From Pirellulaceae bacterium (GTDB taxonomy: Bacteria > Planctomycetota > Planctomycetia > Pirellulales > Pirellulaceae): a DNA stretch of 64,000 bases. The position numbers and the translations under genes are program-made. Below the pieces are notes generated by a model. The model ran no database searches and was not told the DNA's origin. It saw only the letters and a list, made by a program, of their open reading frames with translations. Positions 55,329 to 63,853 of the stretch are shown here, in pieces (position 1 is the first letter of the stretch; the number at the start of each line of letters is the position of its first letter). The DNA lies in NCBI GenBank assembly GCA_028280445.1, contig JANQLU010000047.1, positions 20,961 to 84,960 of the forward strand, read 5' to 3'.

Positions 55329-57131
55329 TCATTTTTTTGATTCCAAATCACTCAATTTCGCTTGATAAAAACTGGCGGCGGCGGTGTCACCCAGTCGTTT
55401 AAAGACGGCGATCCCACGCTGATACATTTTGATGCAATGCTTGCTCGGTCGGCTGCCACGTTTGGTAGGAATGCGCGGCAAGAATTTTTTGTAAAATGTG
55501 ATCAACTGCGAACCGAGTTTTTCATCTTTGTCACAAATCGCCTCGACCTCATCCAACATCAGGGGCATCGATCGACCATCGTCGGTGAACAACAAAATCG
55601 ATTTCGCCAATCCTTCGATGGCGTCATGATTTTTTCCATTGGCAACTTGAATTTTTGATAAAACAATCTGTGCCTTGCAAGCCAAATCGGGGCGTTTCGA
55701 GGTTTGATAGACTTTGACCAGCTGGGAATACAGTTTCATTTTTCGTTTCGGATCATTTTCGTAAGCCACCAGTTGGTCAAAAATCGTCCACGTAAAATCG
55801 GGCATTTTTGCAAACGTCCGAAAAAATTTATTCAACACGCGTGACATTTTGCTGCGACCCTTCGATTTGATTTCCGGCTCGGAAACCATTTCGGCAATCC
55901 CCTGCCAGGCAAGTTCATTGCCGGGGCAAAGGTCAACAACCTGCTGCAGAAATTTGAACTTGTCGTCTGCCGTCATTGACTTTTTCCGCGCCAAAACTTC
56001 GAAACTGTCCATCAACAATTCCGCTTGTCGTTTGGCCGTCGTGTTGTCCCCAACGGTATACAATCGCAATTCCATTTGACGGTCGGTAATCCGATGCCCC
56101 GTTTGAGGATCGCGTAGATTGCCAACGTAGTATTTGTCACCACGGTAACGCCCATGGGATTCCAGCGAAAACGCAATTCGGTTTTTCGTTGCGGATTTCA
56201 CCTCGACCCACATCACCCAAGCGTGATGTCCACCGAATGCGTTTTCACCAGTCACATATTCGGATGGGACGCCAATCGATTTACCGACCCGTGCAGCAAA
56301 ATCCGCTTGCTGGGCACAAACGCCGCCCACGGTATTCAGGTTTTGAAGCGTGTACGACAACCCCGACATTTTTGACTGCTTTCCTTTGCTGTTCAGCAGC
56401 GTGTAGTCGTACGGCACGTCTTTGTAACATTTGCCAAACATGACCCGTTTGGGAGCGTAGGAATTCAAAGCCCAGTTTCGCTGGTCCGTTGGCGTTTTAT
56501 GGTTGACCACATGGACCAGGTATTCCCACGGCAGATATTTGCCGTAGTTTTTGAGGATTTTTTCGTGGTTGATGAAATACTCAAAATTGCCGACCGCGTT
56601 GGTATGTTCTCCGGGATCGTTACTTTTGGTTTGTCGAAGATGGTACTTGATATCGTAGATGTACGCTGGCTGATCCCAGGTTACGGCGATCGCCACCGCT
56701 AGATTCCAGTATTCGAGAATCTGTTTGGGAAATTTCTTTTGCAACTCGGCGATTACTCGCAGCGCGTTTTGTGGGTCGTCGAATTGCTGATCGATCGCCG
56801 TGAACAATATTTCTTTCTGCTCGGGATGTTCGTTCATCCAGGTTTGCATGGATTGATCCCAAGCCGCATCAATTTGCCGCCCGTGCAATCGTTGGAAACG
56901 ATTTGCAAAAATTTTTCGAATGGCCGGATAAGTTTTGATTGAGAACAGCTTTCGATCGCCAATTGCGGCAATCTCATTGACCTCCTGATCCGAAAATGTG
57001 TCGGCCGCGGCCCGCCGATGGGGCTGGTTTGGAAATCGCCGACGCTGGGCATGGGATTCGGAAACGATCGCTGCAAAAAAACAGCCGATGGCAATCGCGG
57101 ACGCAAGGCACGCACGATTTGTTTGTCGCAT
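55329..57131 (-). CDS. Secreted transglutaminase-like protein
   Basis: The product is 600 aa. A signal peptide ends near SHAQ. A mid-protein transglutaminase/papain-like core shows Cys in NTVGGVCAQQADFAARVGKS, His in GENAFGGHHAWVMWVEV, and downstream strands with Asp or Asn candidates. The C-terminal part (380-600) is helical, TPR-like. It is probably an extracytoplasmic peptidase or cross-linking enzyme. The substrate is unknown. Confidence 0.75.
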   Translation of the reverse strand: MRQTNRACLASAIAIGCFFAAIVSESHAQRRRFPNQPHRRAAADTFSDQEVNEIAAIGDRKLFSIKTYPAIRKIFANRFQRLHGRQIDAAWDQSMQTWMNEHPEQKEILFTAIDQQFDDPQNALRVIAELQKKFPKQILEYWNLAVAIAVTWDQPAYIYDIKYHLRQTKSNDPGEHTNAVGNFEYFINHEKILKNYGKYLPWEYLVHVVNHKTPTDQRNWALNSYAPKRVMFGKCYKDVPYDYTLLNSKGKQSKMSGLSYTLQNLNTVGGVCAQQADFAARVGKSIGVPSEYVTGENAFGGHHAWVMWVEVKSATKNRIAFSLESHGRYRGDKYYVGNLRDPQTGHRITDRQMELRLYTVGDNTTAKRQAELLMDSFEVLARKKSMTADDKFKFLQQVVDLCPGNELAWQGIAEMVSEPEIKSKGRSKMSRVLNKFFRTFAKMPDFTWTIFDQLVAYENDPKRKMKLYSQLVKVYQTSKRPDLACKAQIVLSKIQVANGKNHDAIEGLAKSILLFTDDGRSMPLMLDEVEAICDKDEKLGSQLITFYKKFLPRIPTKRGSRPSKHCIKMYQRGIAVFKRLGDTAAASFYQAKLSDLESKK

Positions 57132-57227
57132 GGGATGATTAGCCCTTTTGAAGAGTCAGAATGTCGCATTTAATAGTAACAGCTCGACCTGAATCCTGTT
57201 AGCAGCAAATATTTACGAAATCTCACC

Positions 57228-57842
57228 ATGCGGACAAGAGAAATCAAAGCAAAATACGAAGACCCTCTCGATTTGATTTGGATTCATGCGGCATCCCGTT
57301 GCGGCATGCGAGTCGTTCGTGATGCTGAAGTATTTGCGGCTTGGGACGGGGTCGATACGTTGCGGATTGGGCGTCCGGAAACTTTGGACCCCGATGATAG
57401 CCTGGCACAAATGATCTTTCATGAAATGTGTCACGCCTTGGTCGCCGGCCCAACAGCATTTGATCAACCAGATTGGGGGCTCGAATTTGGCCAGCCCGAT
57501 CACGAAGTTCACGAACATGCCTGTCTGCGTCTGCAAGCGGCCTTGGCCACCGAATTTCATTTGCGCGAGTTCCTCGCAGCCACGACGGATTATCGCAAAT
57601 ATTATGATGAACTGCCGACAGATCCATTGACCGATGATGACACGGACCCGGCAGTTGAATTAGCAAAATTGGCGTTTGCACGGGCCAAGTCGGGACCATG
57701 GGCGCGCTGGATCAATGAAGCGTTGCAAAAAACTCAAGCCATATCAGCGATCGTTGCCGACGCGGCTAACTCTGAGTCGCTTTGGTCAAAAACACAAGCA
57801 AACGGAATTCAATCACCGTTTACTGGCGCAAATTCGAATTGA
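57228..57842 (+). CDS. Putative zinc metalloprotease-like protein (HExxH)
   Basis: The product is 204 aa. A HEMCH motif (FHEMCHALVAGP, near residue 65) with a following EVHEHACLRLQ fits a zincin-type metal site, although the third ligand is uncertain. No signal peptide is seen. It is not assigned to a named family. Its end overlaps the convergent selenoprotein gene by 23 bp. Confidence 0.65.
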   Translation: MRTREIKAKYEDPLDLIWIHAASRCGMRVVRDAEVFAAWDGVDTLRIGRPETLDPDDSLAQMIFHEMCHALVAGPTAFDQPDWGLEFGQPDHEVHEHACLRLQAALATEFHLREFLAATTDYRKYYDELPTDPLTDDDTDPAVELAKLAFARAKSGPWARWINEALQKTQAISAIVADAANSESLWSKTQANGIQSPFTGANSN

Positions 57843-58989
57843 TCCACTTAATATCCTGGCTGGACAAACTCGCAAGTTTCACAGAAATCACTTTTCCCGA
57901 TTTTCCGCGGAGCTTGATTTCTGCAGCGGCTAAAGCGACCGGTGTTCCTTCGAACGAGTAACTGCCACCTTTGCTCGTCCAGGTTCGCAAGGTTCCATCA
58001 TCAATCGTCGTCCATTTGGATTGAGCCGATTTCGCTTTTTTCAACGCCGTTTCAATTTCGCGATTCAGGATCGAACCGGAGTATTTTTTGGCCAGGACTT
58101 GCAACGGTTCGGCGCTAGGCGCCTTGGATTTCGTCGCGGAAACCAGCGTTTTCAAATCACCCATGATCGCTTTGATTTCCGATTCCCGATTCACGGAGAC
58201 GTTCAGAATTCGAAGCTCTTTGGCAACCGGTTTAAATCGTTTGAACGACATTTGAACGTCTCTCACGCTACGTGCCAGATCAATTTTTTGATCCAAGTTC
58301 GCTTGTGAAATGTTGTCCAACCGCTCGTTCAACCCGTCGATTGATTTTTTGGCATGCTGGACAAGTTGATCGATGTTTTTTCTCAATTGAACAACTGGTT
58401 CGGCATAGCACATGATGGACGAATCCATACTGGCGGGAATCGCCGCCACGGTTTTGATGGCTTCGGAGAATTTGCCCGCTTGAATTTCGCCGTTTGATTT
58501 TTCGACAGCCTGTTGAACTTTTGTGGCTTGCGATTCGCTCAGAATCACGCCAGATTTGCCCAACACATTTGTCAACAACGGATGGAGTTTATCAGCTTTC
58601 ATGCCGCCGACGTTGTTATACAGCTCTTCTCCATCAGCACGAACGATGAAAACTTGGGGAATCGCGTTCTTGGGCGGCTTGTGACGTTGTCGCCAAACGC
58701 GGTAGTCGTCTGATTTAACATCGAGTTTCAGTGGCACAAACTGTGCAACCAATGGCTTGAGTTTCGCCTCAGTCGTGAGGGTCTTCATCAAAGCCATGCA
58801 AGGCGCTCACGTTTTGGAGCCGGCCACAACGAAAATTGGCCGACCCGTCATTTTTGAAAACGCCCTGGCTTTTGCCAGATAGCTCTGCCCTTTCGAATCA
58901 TCTTTCTGGGCCGACAAAGTCGATCCTGTCAGGCCCACCAAAATCGCAATCGCGATGATCGCAAATTGAGTTTTTCGATTTCTATTCAT
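57820..58989 (-). CDS. Selenoprotein: Trx-like domain with SHD1-like end
   Basis: Read through the in-frame TGA (58809-58807, minus strand), the gene gives 389 aa with selenocysteine at 61. A signal peptide (1-27) is followed by TGRPIFVVAGSKT-U-APCMALM, a thioredoxin fold with a UxxC motif (U61, C64), and a cis-Pro-like region AIPQVFIVRADGEEL. A helical middle part (150-310) is followed by a C-terminal SHD1-like domain (about 325-385: RTWTSKGGSYSFEG, VISVKLASLSSQDIKWI), a planctomycete hallmark. The frame is continuous across the TGA. It probably acts as a periplasmic thiol or peroxide reductase. It lies 80 bp downstream of hppD on the same strand. Confidence 0.82.
58767..58809 (-). promoter_or_regulatory. 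Candidate bacterial SECIS element (selenoprotein 2)
   Basis: Counting from the UGA, two hairpins are possible. One pairs +15..19 (GGCUU) with +25..30 (one bulged A), loop UGAUG containing G at +21, at the E. coli fdhF stem position. The other pairs CCUCA at +30..34 with UGAGG at +39..43, loop CGAC with G at +36. Neither has the same geometry as the other two SECIS candidates, so this one is less certain. Confidence 0.4.
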
Positions 58990-59069
58990 CGAAGCCTTTT
59001 TTTTGAGGTGTTGGGGAAAGGAATTGAAAATTGTTGAAAATATTGTAGTTGGCGTGGCCGTTTTTGGAA

Positions 59070-60245
59070 TTACAGATTTCCACGTTTTGCTTGCTCAATT
59101 TCCAACGATTCAAATAGTGCTTTGAAATTGCCTTTGCCAAACGATTCACTGCCGCGGCGGCAGATAATTTCAAAGAACAATGTCGGACGATCTTGCAGCG
59201 GTTTAGTGAAAATCTGCAGCAAATAACCTTTATCGTCACGATCGACCAGGATTTTCAGTTCTTTGACCGCCTCGATGTCTTCGCGAATTTCACCGACGCG
59301 ATCCCAAACGATATCGTAATAGGCATCTGGAATTCTCAGGAAATCGACGCCGCGGCGGTGCAGTTCACCAACGCTATTGATTTCGTCGTTGGTCAATAAA
59401 GCGATGTGTTGAATTCCCGGTGTGTTGTTATGCCAATCCAGGTATTCTTCGATCTGACTTTTCCGTTTCCCTTCGGCTGGCTCGTTGATCGGAATTTTGA
59501 TCAATTCGCGTCCGGAATCCATGACCTTGGACATCAACGCCGAGTACTCGGTCGAAATATCTTTGTCATCAAAATGTTTGAACAGCTTGAATCCCAAAAT
59601 GTCTTCGTACCACTGGCACCAGTAATTCATTTTGCCCAACTCAACGTTGGCGACGCAGTGATCGACGTAAAACAAACCGCAAGGATTTTCGCGATTGTAT
59701 TTGTTGACGTTCAACAATTCCGTCTTGGCAAACTGCGGTAGAAAAATTCCGCCATCTTTGACTTTTTCCAGTGCGTAATCGCCGCGACGCGAGATAAAGG
59801 TGTGGACAACGCGTCCCATGGCTTTAATTCCAGCGACTGTCGCGCCGCCTTTGTCATCATTGATATCACGAGGTTCGTAGGCGGATTCGGCGCCGTTTTT
59901 TAACGCTTGCTCGTAAGCATTGGTTGCATCATCAACAGTAAAAGCGATGTCTTTGACTCCATCACCATACAAAACGACTTCTTCGTTTGCCGGATGGTCT
60001 TTGTGTAAACCGGAAGTCAGCAGGAAACGAATATTCCCTTGGGTCAACAAATACGAAGCCTCTTCGCGGTTGCCAGTTGTTAGGTCGCAGATTTGTTCGA
60101 TTTCAAAACCAAAATTTTGTGCATAGAAATAGGCAGCCTGTTTCGCGTTGCCAACATAAAAACGCACATGATCAACATCGATGAGACGCAATGGATCGTT
60201 GGATGTTGCTCCGGATGGTGTAGGTTGAGGACTGATGGTGCTCAC
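59070..60245 (-). CDS. hppD: 4-hydroxyphenylpyruvate dioxygenase
   Basis: The product is 391 aa from GTG at 60245, after GAGGG. Two VOC halves: an N-terminal one and the catalytic C-terminal half with iron ligands in VDHCVANVE (His), GIQHIALLT (His) and FFEIICRRG (Glu), ending with the HPPD tail GFGKGNFKALFESLE-like (here SFGKGNFKALFESLE). It converts 4-hydroxyphenylpyruvate to homogentisate in tyrosine catabolism. The ligand set is complete. The selenoprotein gene lies downstream on the same strand. Confidence 0.95.
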   Translation of the reverse strand: MSTISPQPTPSGATSNDPLRLIDVDHVRFYVGNAKQAAYFYAQNFGFEIEQICDLTTGNREEASYLLTQGNIRFLLTSGLHKDHPANEEVVLYGDGVKDIAFTVDDATNAYEQALKNGAESAYEPRDINDDKGGATVAGIKAMGRVVHTFISRRGDYALEKVKDGGIFLPQFAKTELLNVNKYNRENPCGLFYVDHCVANVELGKMNYWCQWYEDILGFKLFKHFDDKDISTEYSALMSKVMDSGRELIKIPINEPAEGKRKSQIEEYLDWHNNTPGIQHIALLTNDEINSVGELHRRGVDFLRIPDAYYDIVWDRVGEIREDIEAVKELKILVDRDDKGYLLQIFTKPLQDRPTLFFEIICRRGSESFGKGNFKALFESLEIEQAKRGNL

Positions 60246-60437
60246 GATTGGACCCTCACTATAATGTGGCTCGATGGATTGGAATCGATGCCGGATATGT
60301 AAAAATTTTGTCTGTTTTAATTATCTCACAAGTTGTTTTCTCGGATAGTGGACTTCTGAATTTCGGTCACGTGATTCACCGTGTTTTGCGTGGAGTTTGC
60401 CGATTATCTGCGTCAAGACAAAAAAATCTCAACTCAT

Positions 60438-60493
60438 GTAGGGCCGGTTCCCAACGGCAATCCAACAAAACGGCCGGTGGGAACCGGCCCTAC
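60438..60493. repeat. Family A palindromic repeat
   Basis: A full pair in the gap between hppD and recQ. Confidence 0.85.
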
Positions 60494-60521
60494 TTTCTCA
60501 ACCCAAAGCGTGAGTCTTACA

Positions 60522-60597
60522 AGCACGACGCGCAGGGCGAGTGGTTCGACAAGCGTGTTGTTCGACCGCGCAAAACCACTCGCTGGCGCTTCGTGCT
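60522..60597. repeat. Family G imperfect palindrome
   Basis: Arms AGCACGACGCGCAGGGCGAG (60522-) and CTCGCTGGCGCTTCGTGCT (to 60597) pair with few mismatches. A family E-like fragment (AACCCAAAGCGTGAG) sits just before it. It abuts the recQ stop. Confidence 0.65.
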
Positions 60598-60635
60598 CGT
60601 ATCAGTTGCCAAAAAACGACCGACCACGTTCAACC

Positions 60636-62075
60636 TTATTCCTCGTAAGGCAATCCAAAATACTCGTGAATGTAAGCTTTGCGGTTTCCTTCGTGTTTAA
60701 CATATTGCACCAGGGCCAGCAGCTTCATCTGGTCGCGACGCAGTTTTTCGTCCGCTGCTGCAGGGTCGGCCAATTTTTCCGGCAACTCAAAAACCTCGTT
60801 GATTTGCAGTGGATTCAACGAACCGTCAAATGCTTCGTAACGATCCAACATCAATAGTGCCGATTCGAGACGACGATCGTGGCGTTGTTTATGATGCAAT
60901 TTTTCGCGCAACCATTCGATGCCAAACGCATTGATGTTTTCAGTTTCCCGTTGCAGGTAGTCAAAAACTCGTTGATAAAATTCGCCGTCTGGATTGCTCC
61001 AACGCATAAACTCGATTTGCGTGTTGAGATCGTTCTCGTCATACAACAAAACACACTTGGACGGTTTTCCGTCACGACCGGCACGACCAATCTCTTGATA
61101 GTAGGATTCCATCGAGCCGGGAATATCTGCGTGAATCACGTAGCGAATATCTTCCTTGTCGACTCCCATTCCAAAAGCGTTCGTTGCCAACACCAGGTGA
61201 TCAGGTTCGGTCATAAACCAATCTTGAACTTTGCGGCGATATTGCCGTTCCAGTTCACCGTGATAAATCAAATGTGGAATACTTGCCTTGTCGAGTCGTT
61301 CACTGAATTCCAACAGCGTTCGGATCAATGTGAAATAGACGATGCCACAACCGCGAATCTCGTCGCAAGTCGTTATTATCTGTTTCAATTTCTCTTCATC
61401 GCCCCACACATGCTCGACCCGCAATTCAAGATTGGGTCGGTTGATGCCTTCATGAAAATTTTTGATTTCGTCGCTCCGCAGACCCAGTTGCGTAACGATG
61501 TCCCGTTGAACTTCGGGGGTTGCCGTTGCGGTTAAGGCGATGGTAGGAGGATTGCCAATCTGCTCGCGAATCTCCGCCAGCCGCGTATAGTCCGGGCGAA
61601 AGTCGTGGCCCCACTGGCTGATGCAATGCGCTTCGTCGACAGCCAACAAATTAATCTCACGCCGCGAAATAACTTCGAGAAATTCCGGCTTGCGAAACCT
61701 CTCCGGCGTCACGTAGAGCAAATCGTAATTCCCCTGCCCGACTCCGCCATACCGAAATTCTCTTTCTCGGCGATCCAGCGACGAATTAATAAACGTAGCG
61801 TCGATGCCGCGCGCCATCAACGAATCGACCTGGTCTTTCATCAAAGCAATTAATGGTGAAATCACCAAAGACAGATTCTTTCCGCGTTGCTGATCCGCTG
61901 CCGCACGGTGTTGATGTGCAATGGCTGGAATTTGGTAACAAAGACTTTTTCCCATACCCGTTGGCATGATCACCAAAGCGTGTCCGCCGGCAATGACATG
62001 TTCAATGATTTCGAGCTGTTTGCCGCGGAAATTCTCATATCCAAAGTATTTTCTCAGTATTTCCGTTGGATTCAT
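60636..62075 (-). CDS. recQ: RecQ-like DNA helicase lacking the zinc-binding Cys
   Basis: The product is 479 aa from ATG at 62075 (the frame extends to 62150, leaving only 19 bp to the divergent gene). Helicase motifs: GYENFRGKQLEII (Q/0), MPTGMGKSLCYQIP (I), VISPLIALMKDQV (Ia), VDEAHCISQWGHDFRPDY (II), ALTATATP (III), VLATNAFGMGVDK and QEIGRAGRDG (V-VI). The RQC part ends at HEYFGLPYEE, without the four Cys that normally follow the YFG motif, and without an HRDC domain. It unwinds branched DNA during repair. Confidence 0.9.
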   Translation of the reverse strand: MNPTEILRKYFGYENFRGKQLEIIEHVIAGGHALVIMPTGMGKSLCYQIPAIAHQHRAAADQQRGKNLSLVISPLIALMKDQVDSLMARGIDATFINSSLDRREREFRYGGVGQGNYDLLYVTPERFRKPEFLEVISRREINLLAVDEAHCISQWGHDFRPDYTRLAEIREQIGNPPTIALTATATPEVQRDIVTQLGLRSDEIKNFHEGINRPNLELRVEHVWGDEEKLKQIITTCDEIRGCGIVYFTLIRTLLEFSERLDKASIPHLIYHGELERQYRRKVQDWFMTEPDHLVLATNAFGMGVDKEDIRYVIHADIPGSMESYYQEIGRAGRDGKPSKCVLLYDENDLNTQIEFMRWSNPDGEFYQRVFDYLQRETENINAFGIEWLREKLHHKQRHDRRLESALLMLDRYEAFDGSLNPLQINEVFELPEKLADPAAADEKLRRDQMKLLALVQYVKHEGNRKAYIHEYFGLPYEE

Positions 62076-62169
62076 GTAGACAATTGGCTCGCGGTGCGTT
62101 GTTAACAAATACGGGGTATTCAGTGTTGTATGACTCGTTTCGTTCATCATTAGACAACAGGAAACTCAA

Positions 62170-63222
62170 ATGAAAAACCGGATAGCGATCAGCACGATCG
62201 CTTTGCTATTTGTGACAACGTTGTGTTGGGCCCAGCCACCACGACAGGGATTTTCTAGCGGCGGTAAAACTATCAATGGCGTGCCGGAACGGATCGCCTG
62301 GTACGGAGTTCTCAAAGACGGACTGGCCGAAGCAAAACGCACTGGAAAACCGATCATGTTTTTGACGGCTGCACCCCAATGTGCCAGCATTTCGGGCATG
62401 TGGTGACCCGGCAAGCAAAATATGGACAGGAGTTTCCTGACCAAAGAAGAGGTCATCAAGGCTTCGCGAGATTTTGTTTGCATCCGCTTGGCAACCTATG
62501 AAGACAAGGCCGAAGCCAAATTTTGCGAAAACCTCTTTCGTGGGCGAAGTGGCAAATTGGAAAACACCGTTTTCTGTTTTCTCGCACCTGATGGAAAAAC
62601 TCGACTGACGCGTGCCAACCGCGGCCCATTCGACTTTCGAGATTCCAACGATATGGCAAAACAAATGGAAATGGTCGCGATGAGCTACATGGGCAAGTCA
62701 AAAAAACAATTGAAAAACTCAAACCCATCGCTGCCCGTGATGAAAAATTTCCGTTTGGGATTGAATGTCGCTTCGTGTGATCTGCTCCCCTGTGTCGCCA
62801 TTGTTGGAAAAAACAAAACAGAAGTTCGGGCGATGTCGGATACGATGAGCAAAATTGCCTGGGACCCTCAAGTCATGGGACGATTTGTATTTTGCACATC
62901 GATCGATAAAAACGAGCTGCGAACCATTTCGGGAATGAAAACTTCGCATGGGATTTTTGTCATTGAACCCGGCGCTTATGGACTTCGCGGAAAAGTCATC
63001 GCGCAATTCGATGCGGATCAAGACAGCGAGACGATCAAGAAAAAAATGGTGGACTTGGCGGACAAATTTGTCGTCACGACCAAAAACCATGGAAGACATG
63101 TACACGAAGGTGCCAGAAACGGAGTGAACTGGCTAACCGAAGTACCGGTGACCGATCCAGGTTCACAACGAGCCATGGAACGCATGGAACAAATTCGCCA
63201 ACAAAACAGCAAACGCAAATAG
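62170..63222 (+). CDS. Selenoprotein: exported Trx-like protein (C-x7-U)
   Basis: Read through the in-frame TGA at 62404-62406, the gene gives 350 aa with selenocysteine at 79. A signal peptide (1-21, ending CWAQ) is followed by the thioredoxin-like segment TGKPIMFLTAAPQC-ASISGMW-U-PGK. Here the usual first redox position is Cys71, and Sec is eight residues further on. The rest (LTKEEVIKASRDFVCIRLAT, VCIRLATYE, DLLPCVAIVGKNKT) keeps a thioredoxin-like core. ATG at 62170 follows AGGAA. Downstream a SECIS-like hairpin and then a terminator are seen. It is divergent from recQ. Confidence 0.8.
62404..62442 (+). promoter_or_regulatory. Candidate bacterial SECIS element (selenoprotein 3)
   Basis: Stem CAGGA at +24..28 pairs with UCCUG at +32..36, with loop GUU at +29..31. 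Two further G-C pairs (+21,+22 with +38,+39) lie beyond an A-A mismatch. The geometry is identical to the element at 37096-37134. Confidence 0.68.
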
Positions 63223-63261
63223 CTGCGTTGCAAAAAATCCTCAAGATAAAAAACTCTCTCC

Positions 63262-63293
63262 AGGTTCGTCGCAAATTTGTGGCGGGCCTTTTT
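63262..63293 (+). terminator. Terminator of third selenoprotein gene
   Basis: A long stem with several G-U pairs (63262-63272 with 63279-63289) ends in five T, about 40 bp after the stop codon. Confidence 0.6.
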
Positions 63294-63299
63294 ACTTGG

Positions 63300-63577
63300 G
63301 AACTAATTTGGTTAACAAACTGGCATGACGAAATCCACAATCACTTTTTTGTTCGTATGAATCTGCTACGACATCATTTTTTAGCATGCACACGATGACT
63401 TCAAATCGTGGATTTGTCTTCAGGTTTGCGCCCGGAGGGTTTCACTACCGTTTCCCATGACAAATTGCGATGATCGTTCGTCGACCTTATTTCAGAGGTT
63501 GGCCAAAAATCACCAGCCGTACGGGGCGAGGCGTCATCTTGGAGTTTTGCAGCAAGTTTGCCTCGCCCCTTTTTTTA
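63300..63577 (+). ncRNA. Possible small RNA ending in strong terminator
   Basis: No open frame with a good start exists, but at 63523-63569 a perfect 10-bp stem (GGGGCGAGGC with GCCTCGCCCC) is followed by eight T. Such a terminator must end some transcript. The preceding ~230 bp, with no clear coding content, may be an RNA gene. A promoter is not identified, and no known RNA family is recognised. Confidence 0.35.
63523..63577 (+). terminator. Strong intrinsic terminator
   Basis: A 10-bp GC-rich stem with a 27-nt loop and an eight-T tail. It is distinct from the selenoprotein gene terminator upstream. Confidence 0.75.
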
Positions 63578-63614
63578 TTTCCAGTTTGTGGTCAAACCTG
63601 GGAGAACAAAGATC

Positions 63615-63805
63615 GGGTGCCACTGGCCCCAGCCAGTGATTTACTCATCAACCCACGAAAGATTTTCGTTCGTTTCAAGCTCTCAACATCACTATCGACA
63701 GAGTTCAAACACAAAAAGCAAATACGATAGCGGAGTGAACTGGAAAAGTAATCGTCGAAACCCGGAACACTGGTAGAGCCGGCTCCGCTGGCTTTGCCAG
63801 AAAGA
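63615..63805 (+). repeat. Dispersed ~190-bp element, family D ends
   Basis: It aligns over its whole length with the minus strand of 13706-13877. It starts GGTGCCACTGGCCCCAGCC and ends in GAACACTGG and CCGGCTCCGCTGGC. No protein is encoded. Confidence 0.7.
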
Positions 63806-63853
63806 GCCAAGGGCACCCGAAGTGGTTTTTGTTTTATGTAAAATCCTAGCAAA

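Noticed and set aside
60636..60638. Possible selenocysteine readthrough at the end of recQ
   Set aside because: The stop is TAA, and no RecQ sequence follows in frame.
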